Assembly: GCA_947495775.1 (NCBI GenBank)
Contig: CANMAQ010000005.1
Coordinates: 62,001 to 126,000, forward strand
DNA: 64,000 bases
Direction of reading: 5' to 3'
DNA from: Jejuia algarum
GTDB taxonomy: Bacteria; Bacteroidota; Bacteroidia; Flavobacteriales; Flavobacteriaceae
Positions 51,948 to 60,180 of the stretch are shown piece by piece. Below the pieces are notes generated by a model. The model did not search any database and was not told where the DNA came from. It saw nothing but the letters and a program-made list of their open reading frames with translations. How positions within the stretch are numbered: the stretch's first letter is position 1; each line of letters starts with the position of its first letter. The translations under genes and the position numbers were made by a program.

Positions 51948-52442
51948 ATGGATAGAGTAAAAGCTTGCATGACATTAGTTGCTGTTAGAGTATCTATATT
52001 CCTATTAACAACAGGCTGCTCTCACTTACATTCTAATATCTATAGAAATGAAATATATCTCCTTAAAAAAAGCGATTTAGAGTGGCAAGGCGTATTTAAG
52101 AATACGAGTATCTTAGAGATTCCTATAATTAAACCTAATAGTTCTGTAATATATACATCCTCTTCAGATAACCCACATGGCATTAGGGATATGACTGTCG
52201 AATATGATAGTAAACAGCAAATAGACAAACTCATTTCAATTACTTTATCAAGACTCAAAAAAAAAGGATTTAAAATAAATAGAGGAAAGGTATTTTGTGG
52301 TGCATGGAGTTGGAGGAATACTACGGGTAGTAATAGGACAGAATATCACGGTAGATCCTCAAAAAAAGAATGTTTATATCTCGAATTTATAGAAAGTGAG
52401 AATCTAGTAAAAGTTAATGTAGGTATTGCAAATCGTCTCTAA
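51948..52442 (+). CDS. Putative lipoprotein, hypothetical
   Basis: I choose the ATG at 51948 because it leaves a proper signal peptide (VRVSIFLLTTGC, lipobox L-T-T-G-C); the open frame extends to GTG 51888. The mature protein of about 140 residues has a basic C-terminal half with two Cys (K-V-F-C-G-A-W-S-W and K-K-E-C-L-Y-L) that could pair. I do not recognise a family. Neighbours give no clue; it is the last gene of the orphan patch before the peroxiredoxin operon, with which it is convergent. Confidence 0.55.
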   Translation: MDRVKACMTLVAVRVSIFLLTTGCSHLHSNIYRNEIYLLKKSDLEWQGVFKNTSILEIPIIKPNSSVIYTSSSDNPHGIRDMTVEYDSKQQIDKLISITLSRLKKKGFKINRGKVFCGAWSWRNTTGSNRTEYHGRSSKKECLYLEFIESENLVKVNVGIANRL

Positions 52443-52479
52443 AAAAACTTATAACGTGTTGATATGGTTTACTACATAC

Positions 52480-52508
52480 AAAAAAAACCACCTCATTACA
52501 AGGTGGTT
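52480..52508 (-). terminator. Terminator of the peroxiredoxin-thioredoxin-DUF6952 operon
   Basis: AACCACCT (52486-52493) and AGGTGGTT (52501-52508) form an 8-bp GC-containing stem with a 7-nt loop; the A-run at 52480-52487 is a T-run on the minus strand. It lies about 30 bp after the DUF6952 stop codon. Confidence 0.82.
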
Positions 52509-52539
52509 CTTCGCTAATAATCAATTCTTCTTTTTCAAT

Positions 52540-52797
52540 TTAAGAATCTATAGAACCCATAACACGTTGCATGAACGTATTTAAGGCTTCCTTTTTTGGC
52601 GTACCATTTACAGTCATTTTATGAACTTCAAGGGCGCCATATAAGTTTGAAATTAGTTCTCCCATCACATCCAGTTCTTCGTCTTTCAAGGAAGGAACTT
52701 CTGTTAAGGCTTCTAATGTTTCAATAGTTTCAACAACGAAATCTTCGTCGTTGGCTTCTATAAAATTTGTTAAGTGTTTAATTACTGGTAACTTCAT
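52540..52797 (-). CDS. DUF6952 family protein
   Basis: An 85-residue acidic, helical protein (MKLPVIKHLTNFIEANDEDF at the N-terminus) of the type that regularly follows the thioredoxin gene in Flavobacteriaceae and is catalogued as DUF6952. It has no Cys and no signal peptide. Its start overlaps the thioredoxin-like gene by 20 bp, implying coupled translation and a function tied to that thioredoxin or to the peroxiredoxin upstream. The role is unknown. Confidence 0.8.
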   Translation of the reverse strand: MKLPVIKHLTNFIEANDEDFVVETIETLEALTEVPSLKDEELDVMGELISNLYGALEVHKMTVNGTPKKEALNTFMQRVMGSIDS

Positions 52798-53092
52798 TAA
52801 CGAGGTCTTTTAAAACATCAAACTTATTGGTTTGAACTTGGTTAATAAATTCGCCATTTTTAAAAGTAGCAAAGGTTGGTAAATTATCTACTGTAGCTAA
52901 TTTTCTAGATTCAGGAAATTTTTCGGCATCAGCTATAACAAAGGTGATGTCTTCAAGTTCTGAAGCTAATTTTTTAACCTTAGGCTTCATGATGCGACAA
53001 TTACCACACCAAGTTGCCGAGTATTGAACAACTACAGTTTTATGTTCTGCGATAACGTTTTGTAAGTTATCTTGGTCTAATTCTTTTACCAT
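52778..53092 (-). CDS. Thioredoxin family protein (C-G-N-C active site)
   Basis: A 104-residue cytosolic thioredoxin-fold protein. The active site reads SATWCGNCRIMKPKVKKLA, that is C-G-N-C rather than C-G-P-C, and the cis-Pro loop is DNLPTFATFKNG. Length is normal. A changed dipeptide between the cysteines shifts redox potential, so it may be a dedicated reductant rather than general thioredoxin. It follows the 2-Cys peroxiredoxin gene by 82 bp and likely recycles it. Confidence 0.88.
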   Translation of the reverse strand: MVKELDQDNLQNVIAEHKTVVVQYSATWCGNCRIMKPKVKKLASELEDITFVIADAEKFPESRKLATVDNLPTFATFKNGEFINQVQTNKFDVLKDLVNEVTSN

Positions 53093-53174
53093 AAGTACTA
53101 ATTTTAAGGGTTACACTTAGAAACACACTACTGCTTTATTAAAGCACGGTGCATAAGTATTAAAAATGGACTGT

Positions 53175-53819
53175 TTAGTTAACGTTAGCAGCTAAATATT
53201 CAGCAACACCATCTCTATTGGCATTCATAGCAGATTTACCTTCTTCCCAGTTTGCTGGACATACTTCTCCTTTTTCTTGTACATGCGTTAAAGCATCTAC
53301 CAAACGAATGTATTCTTGTACATTTCTACCTAATGGCATGTTGTTGATACTTTCGTGTTGTACAACACCTTCTTCATCAATAATATAAGTTGCTCTGTAC
53401 GTAACATTGTCACCTTCAACAGTAACGATTCCGCTGTCTTCGTTATAAGTTTCGTTAGTTATATCTAAAATGCCTAATGTTGATGCTAAATTTCTGTTAG
53501 AATCTGCCAATATAGGGTACGTTACACCTTCAATACCACCATTGTCTTTTTCGGTGTTTAACCATGCAAAGTGTACTTCTGGTGTGTCACAAGATGCGCC
53601 AATTATAACTGTATTTCTTTTTTCAAATTCACCTAAAGCAGCTTGAAATGCGTGTAATTCTGTAGGACATACAAATGTAAAATCTTTTGGGTACCAAAAT
53701 AAAACGACTTTCTTCTTATTGTTTATTGCTTCTTCAAGTACATTTAATTTAAAAGTATCACCCAAATCGTTCATTGCGTCTACATTTAAATCTGGAAATT
53801 TTTTACCTACAAATGCCAT
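53175..53819 (-). CDS. Peroxiredoxin, typical 2-Cys (AhpC/TSA family)
   Basis: A 214-residue peroxiredoxin. The peroxidatic Cys lies in FWYPKDFTFVCPTELHAF and the resolving Cys in KGEVCPANWEEGK, both at standard positions; LPLGRNVQEYIRLVDAL is the usual C-terminal helix pattern. It reduces hydrogen peroxide and organic peroxides using thiols. It is the first gene of the minus-strand set with the C-G-N-C thioredoxin and DUF6952, which suggests a self-contained peroxide-removal unit. A candidate -7 promoter box lies 42 bp upstream. Confidence 0.93.
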   Translation of the reverse strand: MAFVGKKFPDLNVDAMNDLGDTFKLNVLEEAINNKKKVVLFWYPKDFTFVCPTELHAFQAALGEFEKRNTVIIGASCDTPEVHFAWLNTEKDNGGIEGVTYPILADSNRNLASTLGILDITNETYNEDSGIVTVEGDNVTYRATYIIDEEGVVQHESINNMPLGRNVQEYIRLVDALTHVQEKGEVCPANWEEGKSAMNANRDGVAEYLAANVN

Positions 53820-53860
53820 AGTAATATGTTTTTAGTTTTTGTTTAAATTGAATTCTGCTG

Positions 53861-53868
53861 CAAAACTA
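53861..53868 (-). promoter_or_regulatory. Candidate -7 box of the peroxiredoxin operon
   Basis: The plus strand CAAAACTA is TAGTTTTG on the minus strand, fitting TAnnTTTG, 42 bp before the peroxiredoxin ATG. A TTG at the right -33 spacing is missing, so confidence is limited. Confidence 0.45.
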
Positions 53869-54100
53869 GTTGATGTATTCGCATGTTGAAATAGATAGCA
53901 ATTATTAATTCTTATGAAGTGATAGTAATTGCGTATCACTAAAAAAAGAGGTTTTAGTTTTTTAGAATGTCATAAAAAAATAAGCTGCTAAATATCAAAT
54001 TAATAAAACGTGTGAATGCTCTAAAAACAGATGTGTTTTTGAAGTCATAAAACGAGATCATAAAAACGACAATTATTTTAAACTTAAGTTTTTTTAGAGT

Positions 54101-55576
54101 TTAAGATGATGATGCCGATGCTTTTGGAACTGTTTTGTGTGTTTTAAGCATTTTTATTTTAAGTGCTAAGGCTGCAAATAAGAGTGTTGTGAATGGACTT
54201 AACCAATTAAAAATAGCGTATATAAAATAAGCGCTAACGCTAACACCTAAAACACTAGATTGATAGGCGCCACATGTATTCCAAGGTATAAGAACAGAGG
54301 TAACCGTACCAGAATCTTCTAATGTACGACTTAAATTTTCTGGAGCGAGTCCTTTATCACGGTATGCATTTTTAAACATCTTTCCAGGAATCACAATAGA
54401 AAGGTACTGGTCTGAGGTGATGAGATTTAAACCCAAACAGCTTAATACGGTACTGGCAAAAAGACCAAAAATAGAACTGGCTACAGTTAATAGAGTGCTG
54501 GTAAGTTTTGTAAGCGCACCTATACCTTCCATAGCACCGCCAAATACCATGGCACATATAATAAGGTATACAGTCCAAAGCATGCCTTTCATCCCTCCAG
54601 ACGAAAACAATTCTGTAAGCAATGGTACTGCAGTTGTAATTTGTGTATCTGAAACTATAGCGTTTAAAAGAACTGTAAATTTTGAAGGTCCTAAAGTTTT
54701 GAGCAGCTCGTTTTGAAAAATTAATGAGAAAATAGCAGCTAAAATAATACCAGTGCCAAGGGCGATAAGTGGTTTTGTTTTTAACAAAATAAGTGCGATA
54801 ACGGTTAAAGGCACTATGAATAGTAGCGGCGTGATATGAAATGTTTCAAGTAATGTTGTAGAGAGCAGGCTCACATCGGCCTGTCCAGAGGTATCTAAAG
54901 TACTGCTTAGAATTGTAAATACTATAAGTGTAATGATAATAGTAGGTGTTGTGGTAATACTCATGTAACGAATATGCGTAAAAAGGTCTGTACCTGCCAT
55001 AGCAGGCGCTAGGTTTGTAGTATCACTTAAAGGGGACATTTTATCTCCAAAGTAAGCTCCAGAAATTACCGCACCCGCAATCATGCCAGGAGCAATGTTT
55101 AATGCCGTGCCTATACCTACCAAAGCTATACCAACGGTAGCAGAGGTGGTCCATGAACTTCCTGTGGCAATAGAAATAATCGCAGCAATTACAACACAAG
55201 CAGGTAAAAAAACAGCAGGACTTAATACCTGTAGCCCATAATAGACCATAGCAGGAATAATACCGCTTACAAGCCATGTGCCAGCCAAAGCACCTACTAA
55301 AAACAAAATGAGAATAGGACTAAAAACACTTTTTAGATTGTCCCATATCTCGGCTAGAATATCTTGCCATCTTACTTTTTTCAAAAAACCAATACCAACG
55401 GCTATGCTTGCACCTACTAATAATAGTATTTGGTTAGAATAAGTTCCTATAAGTTCCCCCTCTGCATAAATAATATTGTAGGCCAGTAGAAGCATCAATA
55501 AACCTACAGGAAGTAAGGCTTGAGTAAGGCTTAATTCTTTTTTGGAAACAAAGGGATCAGGTTTCGTTGTCATCAT
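54101..55576 (-). CDS. nhaC: Na+/H+ antiporter, NhaC family
   Basis: A 491-residue inner-membrane protein with about eleven to twelve helices. ATGSSWTTSATVGIALVGIG and GAVISGAYFGDKMSPLSDTT are the defining NhaC motifs, followed by SDQYLSIVIPGKMFKNAYRD and SVLIPWNTCGAYQSSVLGVS. It exchanges external protons for internal sodium, which suits a marine bacterium. Two ATG codons at the start (MMTTKP) leave a one-residue ambiguity. It is monocistronic, upstream of the peroxiredoxin operon on the same strand but 280 bp away. Confidence 0.92.
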   Translation of the reverse strand: MMTTKPDPFVSKKELSLTQALLPVGLLMLLLAYNIIYAEGELIGTYSNQILLLVGASIAVGIGFLKKVRWQDILAEIWDNLKSVFSPILILFLVGALAGTWLVSGIIPAMVYYGLQVLSPAVFLPACVVIAAIISIATGSSWTTSATVGIALVGIGTALNIAPGMIAGAVISGAYFGDKMSPLSDTTNLAPAMAGTDLFTHIRYMSITTTPTIIITLIVFTILSSTLDTSGQADVSLLSTTLLETFHITPLLFIVPLTVIALILLKTKPLIALGTGIILAAIFSLIFQNELLKTLGPSKFTVLLNAIVSDTQITTAVPLLTELFSSGGMKGMLWTVYLIICAMVFGGAMEGIGALTKLTSTLLTVASSIFGLFASTVLSCLGLNLITSDQYLSIVIPGKMFKNAYRDKGLAPENLSRTLEDSGTVTSVLIPWNTCGAYQSSVLGVSVSAYFIYAIFNWLSPFTTLLFAALALKIKMLKTHKTVPKASASSS

Positions 55577-55805
55577 TCTTAGTTTAAGAAGTAATGTTAC
55601 AATAATCTGTAAATTATACCAAAGTTTCGTTTTAAATTTACTAGTAATTTGATAATCTTTAATTTAAGATGTATTTCAATGTGACTTCTTAAAATATTAG
55701 GGGTCTTACTTATAGAGATAAAAAAGTTGAATAAAAAATGTAATACATCGGTTATATTACGACAGATTAGGAGATTAGATCCATTACTTTTATCAATACA
55801 ACCAT

Positions 55806-56210
55806 ATGAAAAATTTATATCCCTCAGTAACATTTTGTAATACGCTTCTCCTTTCTGTATACAATAGTTTAAAACCCTCGTTAAAACAAGTGTCTAAACG
55901 TGAGATGTATAGTAATAGATTGCAACCAGAGTTAGTTAAGGTAACAGCTCAAGGCGATACATTATCTGAGGATGCTAATTTTGAAACAACATCGCTTCGG
56001 TTAAAATTGGATAAATACAATACGGTATTAAACATAAGTTTAAGAACGTTGGAGTATGTACAGTTCATGGAAAATAGTACAGAAAAAACGTCTATAAATC
56101 AGTATTTTAGAGAGCTTTTTAGTTTAAAGACGACCGTAGAAGAACAAATTATTAAGGCTACTGAAAAAATTAGTCACTACAAATTTTTATTAGAAGCTTC
56201 TAAAGCTTAA
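55806..56210 (+). CDS. Hypothetical protein with helical C-terminal half
   Basis: 134 residues, divergent from nhaC. The first 25 residues contain a moderately hydrophobic stretch (SVTFCNTLLLSVYNSL) but not a clear signal peptide. The remainder is mostly charged and helical (LRLKLDKYNTVLNISLRTLE; TTVEEQIIKATEKISHYKFL). No family is recognised. The ATG at 55806 is the first in the frame. The codon use looks like that of surrounding genes, so I consider it real but with little support beyond that. Confidence 0.5.
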   Translation: MKNLYPSVTFCNTLLLSVYNSLKPSLKQVSKREMYSNRLQPELVKVTAQGDTLSEDANFETTSLRLKLDKYNTVLNISLRTLEYVQFMENSTEKTSINQYFRELFSLKTTVEEQIIKATEKISHYKFLLEASKA

Positions 56211-56363
56211 ATTTAAATGGGGTCTAAAAATGCTTTTTGAAATAGTAATACCCCGCTGTCTTTCATTTAAATCTTCTAAGGCAATAATAGTTAAATCCCA
56301 TGTTAAATTCTAAATAAGAAATAGCATTACTTTCAACTTTAATTGTATTTTTATCCATGTCAT

Positions 56364-57386
56364 ATGGATTCACTCACTCAAATTATTTTAGGTGCTGCTT
56401 GCGGAGAAGCTGTACTAGGAAAAAAAATAGGGAATAAGGCGTTACTTTTTGGGGCCATTGGTGGTACAATACCCGATTTAGATGTACTTGTAGGCAGTTG
56501 GATTTACGACAATGAAATAGAAGCAATGTTATTTCATAGAGGTATTATGCATTCTATAGTTTTTTCAATACTGGCAGCCTTTGTCTTAGGTATGGTGTCC
56601 TACAAATTATATAATACAGGCACACGCTTGCAACAAACCACACGAAAAAATTGGCTTTGGCTTTGGTTTTTAGCCTTATTTACCCATCCTTTATTAGATT
56701 GCTTTACACCTTATGGCACCCAGTTGTTTGCGCCTTTTTTTAATTACCGAGTGGCTTTTAACACTATCGCGGTTGCAGATCCTATATATACGGTGCCTTT
56801 TTTAATCTGTATGCTTGTGGTAATGTGTTTTAAACGTTATGCACCAAAACGGCGTTTATGGTTAAAATTAGGATTGGGACTTAGTTCTTTTTACATGTTA
56901 CTTACTGTAGGGAATAAGTTTTATATGGACAGCTTATTTAAAAAAACATTAAATGAAAAAGCAATACCGTATACGCGTTTTAGTACACAGCCCACCATTT
57001 TAAACACTATTTTATGGTATGGTATTGTGGAAACAGAAACAAAGTATTACGCCGCAGATTATTCGTTGTTTGATACCAAAAATCGCTTTCAAGGTTTTGT
57101 AGAATTGCCTAAAGAAAGAGCGATAACTGGAGCAGATTTTAAAGTGATAGACGATCTGTCGTGGTTTAGTAACCAGTATTATACGATACATAAAACAGGA
57201 GCGAACACCTATCGTTATAACGATTTGCGGTATCCAATACTTGATAAAGATGACGATAATACTTCTGTGTTTTCTTTAGAATTGTATACAACTAAGGGGG
57301 CATTAGATATGCAGCCTTTTAAACCTAAGATGGACGACTTTAAATTGGCGCTCCGTGATTTATGGGAACGTCTAAAAGGCATATGA
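56364..57386 (+). CDS. Metal-dependent hydrolase, YdjM/DUF457 family membrane protein
   Basis: 340 residues from ATG 56364 (MDSLTQIILGAACGEAVLGK), which is the standard family N-terminus; an in-frame TTG seven codons upstream is not needed. Motifs include GAIGGTIPDLDVLVG, FHRGIMHSIVFSILAA and HPLLDCFTPYGTQL, supplying the conserved Asp and His residues, between about four membrane helices. Homologues are called inner-membrane metal-dependent hydrolases without a known substrate. The C-terminal 150 residues form a soluble tail. The CPBP protease-like gene follows 34 bp later. Confidence 0.87.
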   Translation: MDSLTQIILGAACGEAVLGKKIGNKALLFGAIGGTIPDLDVLVGSWIYDNEIEAMLFHRGIMHSIVFSILAAFVLGMVSYKLYNTGTRLQQTTRKNWLWLWFLALFTHPLLDCFTPYGTQLFAPFFNYRVAFNTIAVADPIYTVPFLICMLVVMCFKRYAPKRRLWLKLGLGLSSFYMLLTVGNKFYMDSLFKKTLNEKAIPYTRFSTQPTILNTILWYGIVETETKYYAADYSLFDTKNRFQGFVELPKERAITGADFKVIDDLSWFSNQYYTIHKTGANTYRYNDLRYPILDKDDDNTSVFSLELYTTKGALDMQPFKPKMDDFKLALRDLWERLKGI

Positions 57387-57420
57387 TATTTTATAAATAA
57401 ATGATAAGTATAGTAAAATA

Positions 57421-58050
57421 ATGAGGACACCCAACATTTACAAGTACATTGAATTTTTTAGTTTGTTTGTGTTGATTCCCTTAAGTTATGCATTTCCTTA
57501 TTCGTTATTTTTAAAAGCAGGTATTGGGGTTTTAGGTTTTGTATATGTTCTGTTTGTATTGATACGCGTAGAAGGCGTCTCTTTAAAACTAAAACAAGCG
57601 CTCGATTGGAATTTATTTTGGAAACAAACCGCAGCTAAACTCATTATAATTGCGATAGGTACCAGCAGTTATGTGTTTTTTATAGAACGCGAAGCATTGT
57701 TTCAAGTGGTTTTAAATCAACCTTTAAAATGGTTAACCTTACTTTTTATTTATAGTTGTTTCTCGGTATACCCTCAAGAACTGCTATACCGCACATTTTT
57801 TTTTACGCGCTATACAGAAATGTTCAAAACGACTTCGCTACTAATCTGTATAAATGCGACTGTGTTTGCATTGGGACATCTGTTTTTTAAAAGCACTTTA
57901 GTGCTGGTGTTAACAAGCATTGGCGGGTTATTATTTGCACTCACTTATGTAAAAACAAAATCTACTTTTTTGGTAACTATAGAGCATGCTCTTTACGGAA
58001 GTTGGTTGTTTACCGTAGGTATGGGGCAAATGTTAGGTTTTCCGGTCTAA
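57421..58050 (+). CDS. CPBP-family intramembrane protease-like protein
   Basis: A 209-residue protein with six or so hydrophobic helices. The CPBP (Abi/Rce1-like) motifs are visible: Y-P-Q-E-L-L-Y-R where the classic motif is E-E-x-x-x-R (the first Glu is Gln), F-A-L-G-H (F-x-x-x-H) and a later E-H-A-L-Y-G-S-W. The family contains membrane-embedded glutamic proteases that process prenylated or other membrane proteins; several members have roles in bacteriocin self-immunity. It follows the YdjM-like gene closely. The substrate is unknown. Confidence 0.8.
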   Translation: MRTPNIYKYIEFFSLFVLIPLSYAFPYSLFLKAGIGVLGFVYVLFVLIRVEGVSLKLKQALDWNLFWKQTAAKLIIIAIGTSSYVFFIEREALFQVVLNQPLKWLTLLFIYSCFSVYPQELLYRTFFFTRYTEMFKTTSLLICINATVFALGHLFFKSTLVLVLTSIGGLLFALTYVKTKSTFLVTIEHALYGSWLFTVGMGQMLGFPV

Positions 58051-58126
58051 AAATTAAATGCAAAACACCCTTAATTAAAACTTTTTCCTATTTTAGGACC
58101 AGCTATTATTAATTAAACTTATTTGT

Positions 58127-58639
58127 ATGAAAAATTTAGGGCCTATTATCGTAGGCATTATTATTGGTGCGATTGTAACATATTTTACAATATGCCGAGA
58201 CGAATCAGGAGACCAATCAGGAGAGCCATCTAAACCGCCGAAAGGAGTAATTTCTATTCAAAAAGCCACAGAATTGAGTAACAATTGGACTGCTTATAGA
58301 AAGCCAGCCGTCGATTCTTGTGCGCAAGTTGCAGGTCAAAAAACAGACGACCGTTGTGTTTCTTGGAATTTAAAAGATTTACGAGCGTATTTAAGTTATG
58401 CAGAAAGCGAGTCTAAGAAGTTAGGCTATGAAATGACAGGTATACGTGTTAATCTTGGTGTCTATGGGGCGCATGAAGTACCAGAATGTAGAAATTTAAC
58501 CACTATGTTTATTGCACCTACAGGACATAAAACTGTTTCTAAAGCCAGTAGTTTAAATTTAAGTACAACCCTACAACATGGTGATTTACCTGTACGGCCT
58601 TATAATAAGGGTACTGGTGGAGGACATGGGTACCCTTGA
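58127..58639 (+). CDS. Membrane-anchored hypothetical protein
   Basis: 170 residues. One N-terminal transmembrane helix (GPIIVGIIIGAIVTYFTICR) anchors a soluble domain of about 140 residues, after a Ser/Glu/Pro-rich linker. The domain starts with VISIQKATELSNNWTAYRKP and contains three Cys and a Gly/His-rich end (GTGGGHGYP). I do not recognise a family, but the look is of a periplasm-facing sensor-like or stator-like domain. It lies 18 bp before a multi-pass membrane protein and a histidine kinase and may belong with them. Confidence 0.6.
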   Translation: MKNLGPIIVGIIIGAIVTYFTICRDESGDQSGEPSKPPKGVISIQKATELSNNWTAYRKPAVDSCAQVAGQKTDDRCVSWNLKDLRAYLSYAESESKKLGYEMTGIRVNLGVYGAHEVPECRNLTTMFIAPTGHKTVSKASSLNLSTTLQHGDLPVRPYNKGTGGGHGYP

Positions 58640-58657
58640 ATTTAGAACTTATTTAAC

Positions 58658-59383
58658 GTGGAAACTTTTCTACTTCAAAATTATTTTAGTTTAACTCACA
58701 TCGTAGAAGTTATATCAGTATTAGCAGCTGTATTTTTATTTAAAAGTTATAAAAATACAGCTGTTAAGTTTTTTCTATACTTTTTGATTTTTACAGTCTT
58801 TTGCGATTTTTTAGGTGGGTACACCCATTATGTTGCAAATGGCAAATTTCTAGAGTGCCTAATAGGAACCAGAGTTGAAAAAAACCATTGGTTATTTACC
58901 TTGTCTTGGGATATTGGAGCAGTTGTTTTTTTTTCATGTTATTATAAAAAAATACTGAAATATAAAATATTTAAAAAAACAATTCATCTATTTTTGTATG
59001 GATTCATCATATTTTCAATGACGTATATTTGTCTGAATTGGGATGAGTTTTTTAGTCAGTTTTTTGTCCCTATAGTCATTTTCGGCGCTTTAATCATTTT
59101 AATGTGTGCTATTTTTTATTTTGTAGAAGTATTGCAAAGTGATAAAATATTAATTTTCTATAAGTCTGTTAATTTTTATATTTCTTTTGTCATTTTTGTA
59201 TGGTGGCTTATTGTGACTCCTGTTACCTTTTATGATGTATATTTTTATTACGAAGTAATTTCACATATTAATAATGATATGAACTACTTAATTTTAAGAA
59301 ATGAAATATTTTTGTTAGCCAACATATTCATGTATTTAACTTATACTTTTGCCTTAATATGGTGCAGACCGGAGAAAAATTAG
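58658..59383 (+). CDS. Seven-helix-type membrane protein preceding a histidine kinase
   Basis: 241 residues with about seven hydrophobic segments and almost no soluble domain, so it looks like an integral membrane sensor module. The start is GTG at 58658. Its last 25 bp overlap the ATG of the histidine kinase at 59359, so the two are translationally coupled; a likely role is sensing for that kinase. No family is recognised with confidence. Phe, Tyr and Ile are very abundant. Confidence 0.65.
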   Translation: METFLLQNYFSLTHIVEVISVLAAVFLFKSYKNTAVKFFLYFLIFTVFCDFLGGYTHYVANGKFLECLIGTRVEKNHWLFTLSWDIGAVVFFSCYYKKILKYKIFKKTIHLFLYGFIIFSMTYICLNWDEFFSQFFVPIVIFGALIILMCAIFYFVEVLQSDKILIFYKSVNFYISFVIFVWWLIVTPVTFYDVYFYYEVISHINNDMNYLILRNEIFLLANIFMYLTYTFALIWCRPEKN

Positions 59384-60171
59384 TCAGTACAGCGTCCGAA
59401 CGTTATTTGTTGATCTATATGATCGTAGTACTTGTAATTATTACAGGTTTGGTCATTCTATTTTTTGTGGTCTTTCAAAGACGAAAAAACAAACTATTGT
59501 TAGAGCAGTTGGAACAGCAGCGCGCTTTTGAGGCAGAAATAGTACAAGCGCAAACTGAAGCTCAAGAACAAACCTTAAAAAATATAGGTTGGGAGTTACA
59601 CGATAATGTGGGACAGCTTTTATCTTTTGCAAACATGCAATTGAGTATTCTTAAAATGCAGGCAGATGCCAGTATGCGAGATAAGTTTAAAGATACTACA
59701 GAAGCATTAAGTAATGGTTTAAAAGAAGTAAGAGCCTTGTCTAAAACATTAAATAATGATGTGATTTTAAATATAGGTTTCGAAAAGTCGATTACCAATG
59801 AATTGGACCGTTTGAAGCGTATGAAATTTAGTAGCGCCACTTTAGATTGTACAGGAGAAAAGGTAGCCTTTAAAGATAAAAAACACGAAATTATTATCTT
59901 TCGAATACTCCAAGAGTTCATGTCAAATTCTGTAAAATACTCCGGAGCTACCCATTTAAATATACAACTCGATTACAATGCGACTCATATTTTAATCACA
60001 GCGAAAGATGATGGCAAAGGCTTTGATATGGCAGTAGTAGAAAAAGGTTCTGGGCTTATTAACATGAAAAGCCGCGCCGAACTTTTAGGGGCAACATTAC
60101 AGCTAAGGTCGCAACCCAATGCTGGCGTAACCTTAGAATTAAACTATCCTTTAAAAGCGGTTACAATTTAG
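59359..60171 (+). CDS. Sensor histidine kinase, NarX/LiaS-type (HisKA_3)
   Basis: 270 residues. One transmembrane helix (about 19-39), a coiled-coil (about 42-75), then the phosphoacceptor motif ELHDNVGQLLSFANMQLSIL with His81 and a HATPase domain with the N-box ILQEFMSNSVKYSGATHLNI, D-D-G-K-G-F-D and G-S-G-L-I-N-M-K-S-R-A. It autophosphorylates and would pass phosphate to a LuxR-type response regulator, but none is adjacent; the next gene is on the other strand. It overlaps the seven-helix protein by 25 bp, which probably serves as its input module. Confidence 0.9.
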   Translation: MVQTGEKLVSTASERYLLIYMIVVLVIITGLVILFFVVFQRRKNKLLLEQLEQQRAFEAEIVQAQTEAQEQTLKNIGWELHDNVGQLLSFANMQLSILKMQADASMRDKFKDTTEALSNGLKEVRALSKTLNNDVILNIGFEKSITNELDRLKRMKFSSATLDCTGEKVAFKDKKHEIIIFRILQEFMSNSVKYSGATHLNIQLDYNATHILITAKDDGKGFDMAVVEKGSGLINMKSRAELLGATLQLRSQPNAGVTLELNYPLKAVTI

Positions 60172-60180
60172 AAATTACAT

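Noticed and set aside
54372..55277. Cys/Tyr-rich open frames inside nhaC
   Set aside because: Same-strand, shifted-frame shadows of a transmembrane gene; their Cys- and Tyr-rich composition shows a wrong frame.
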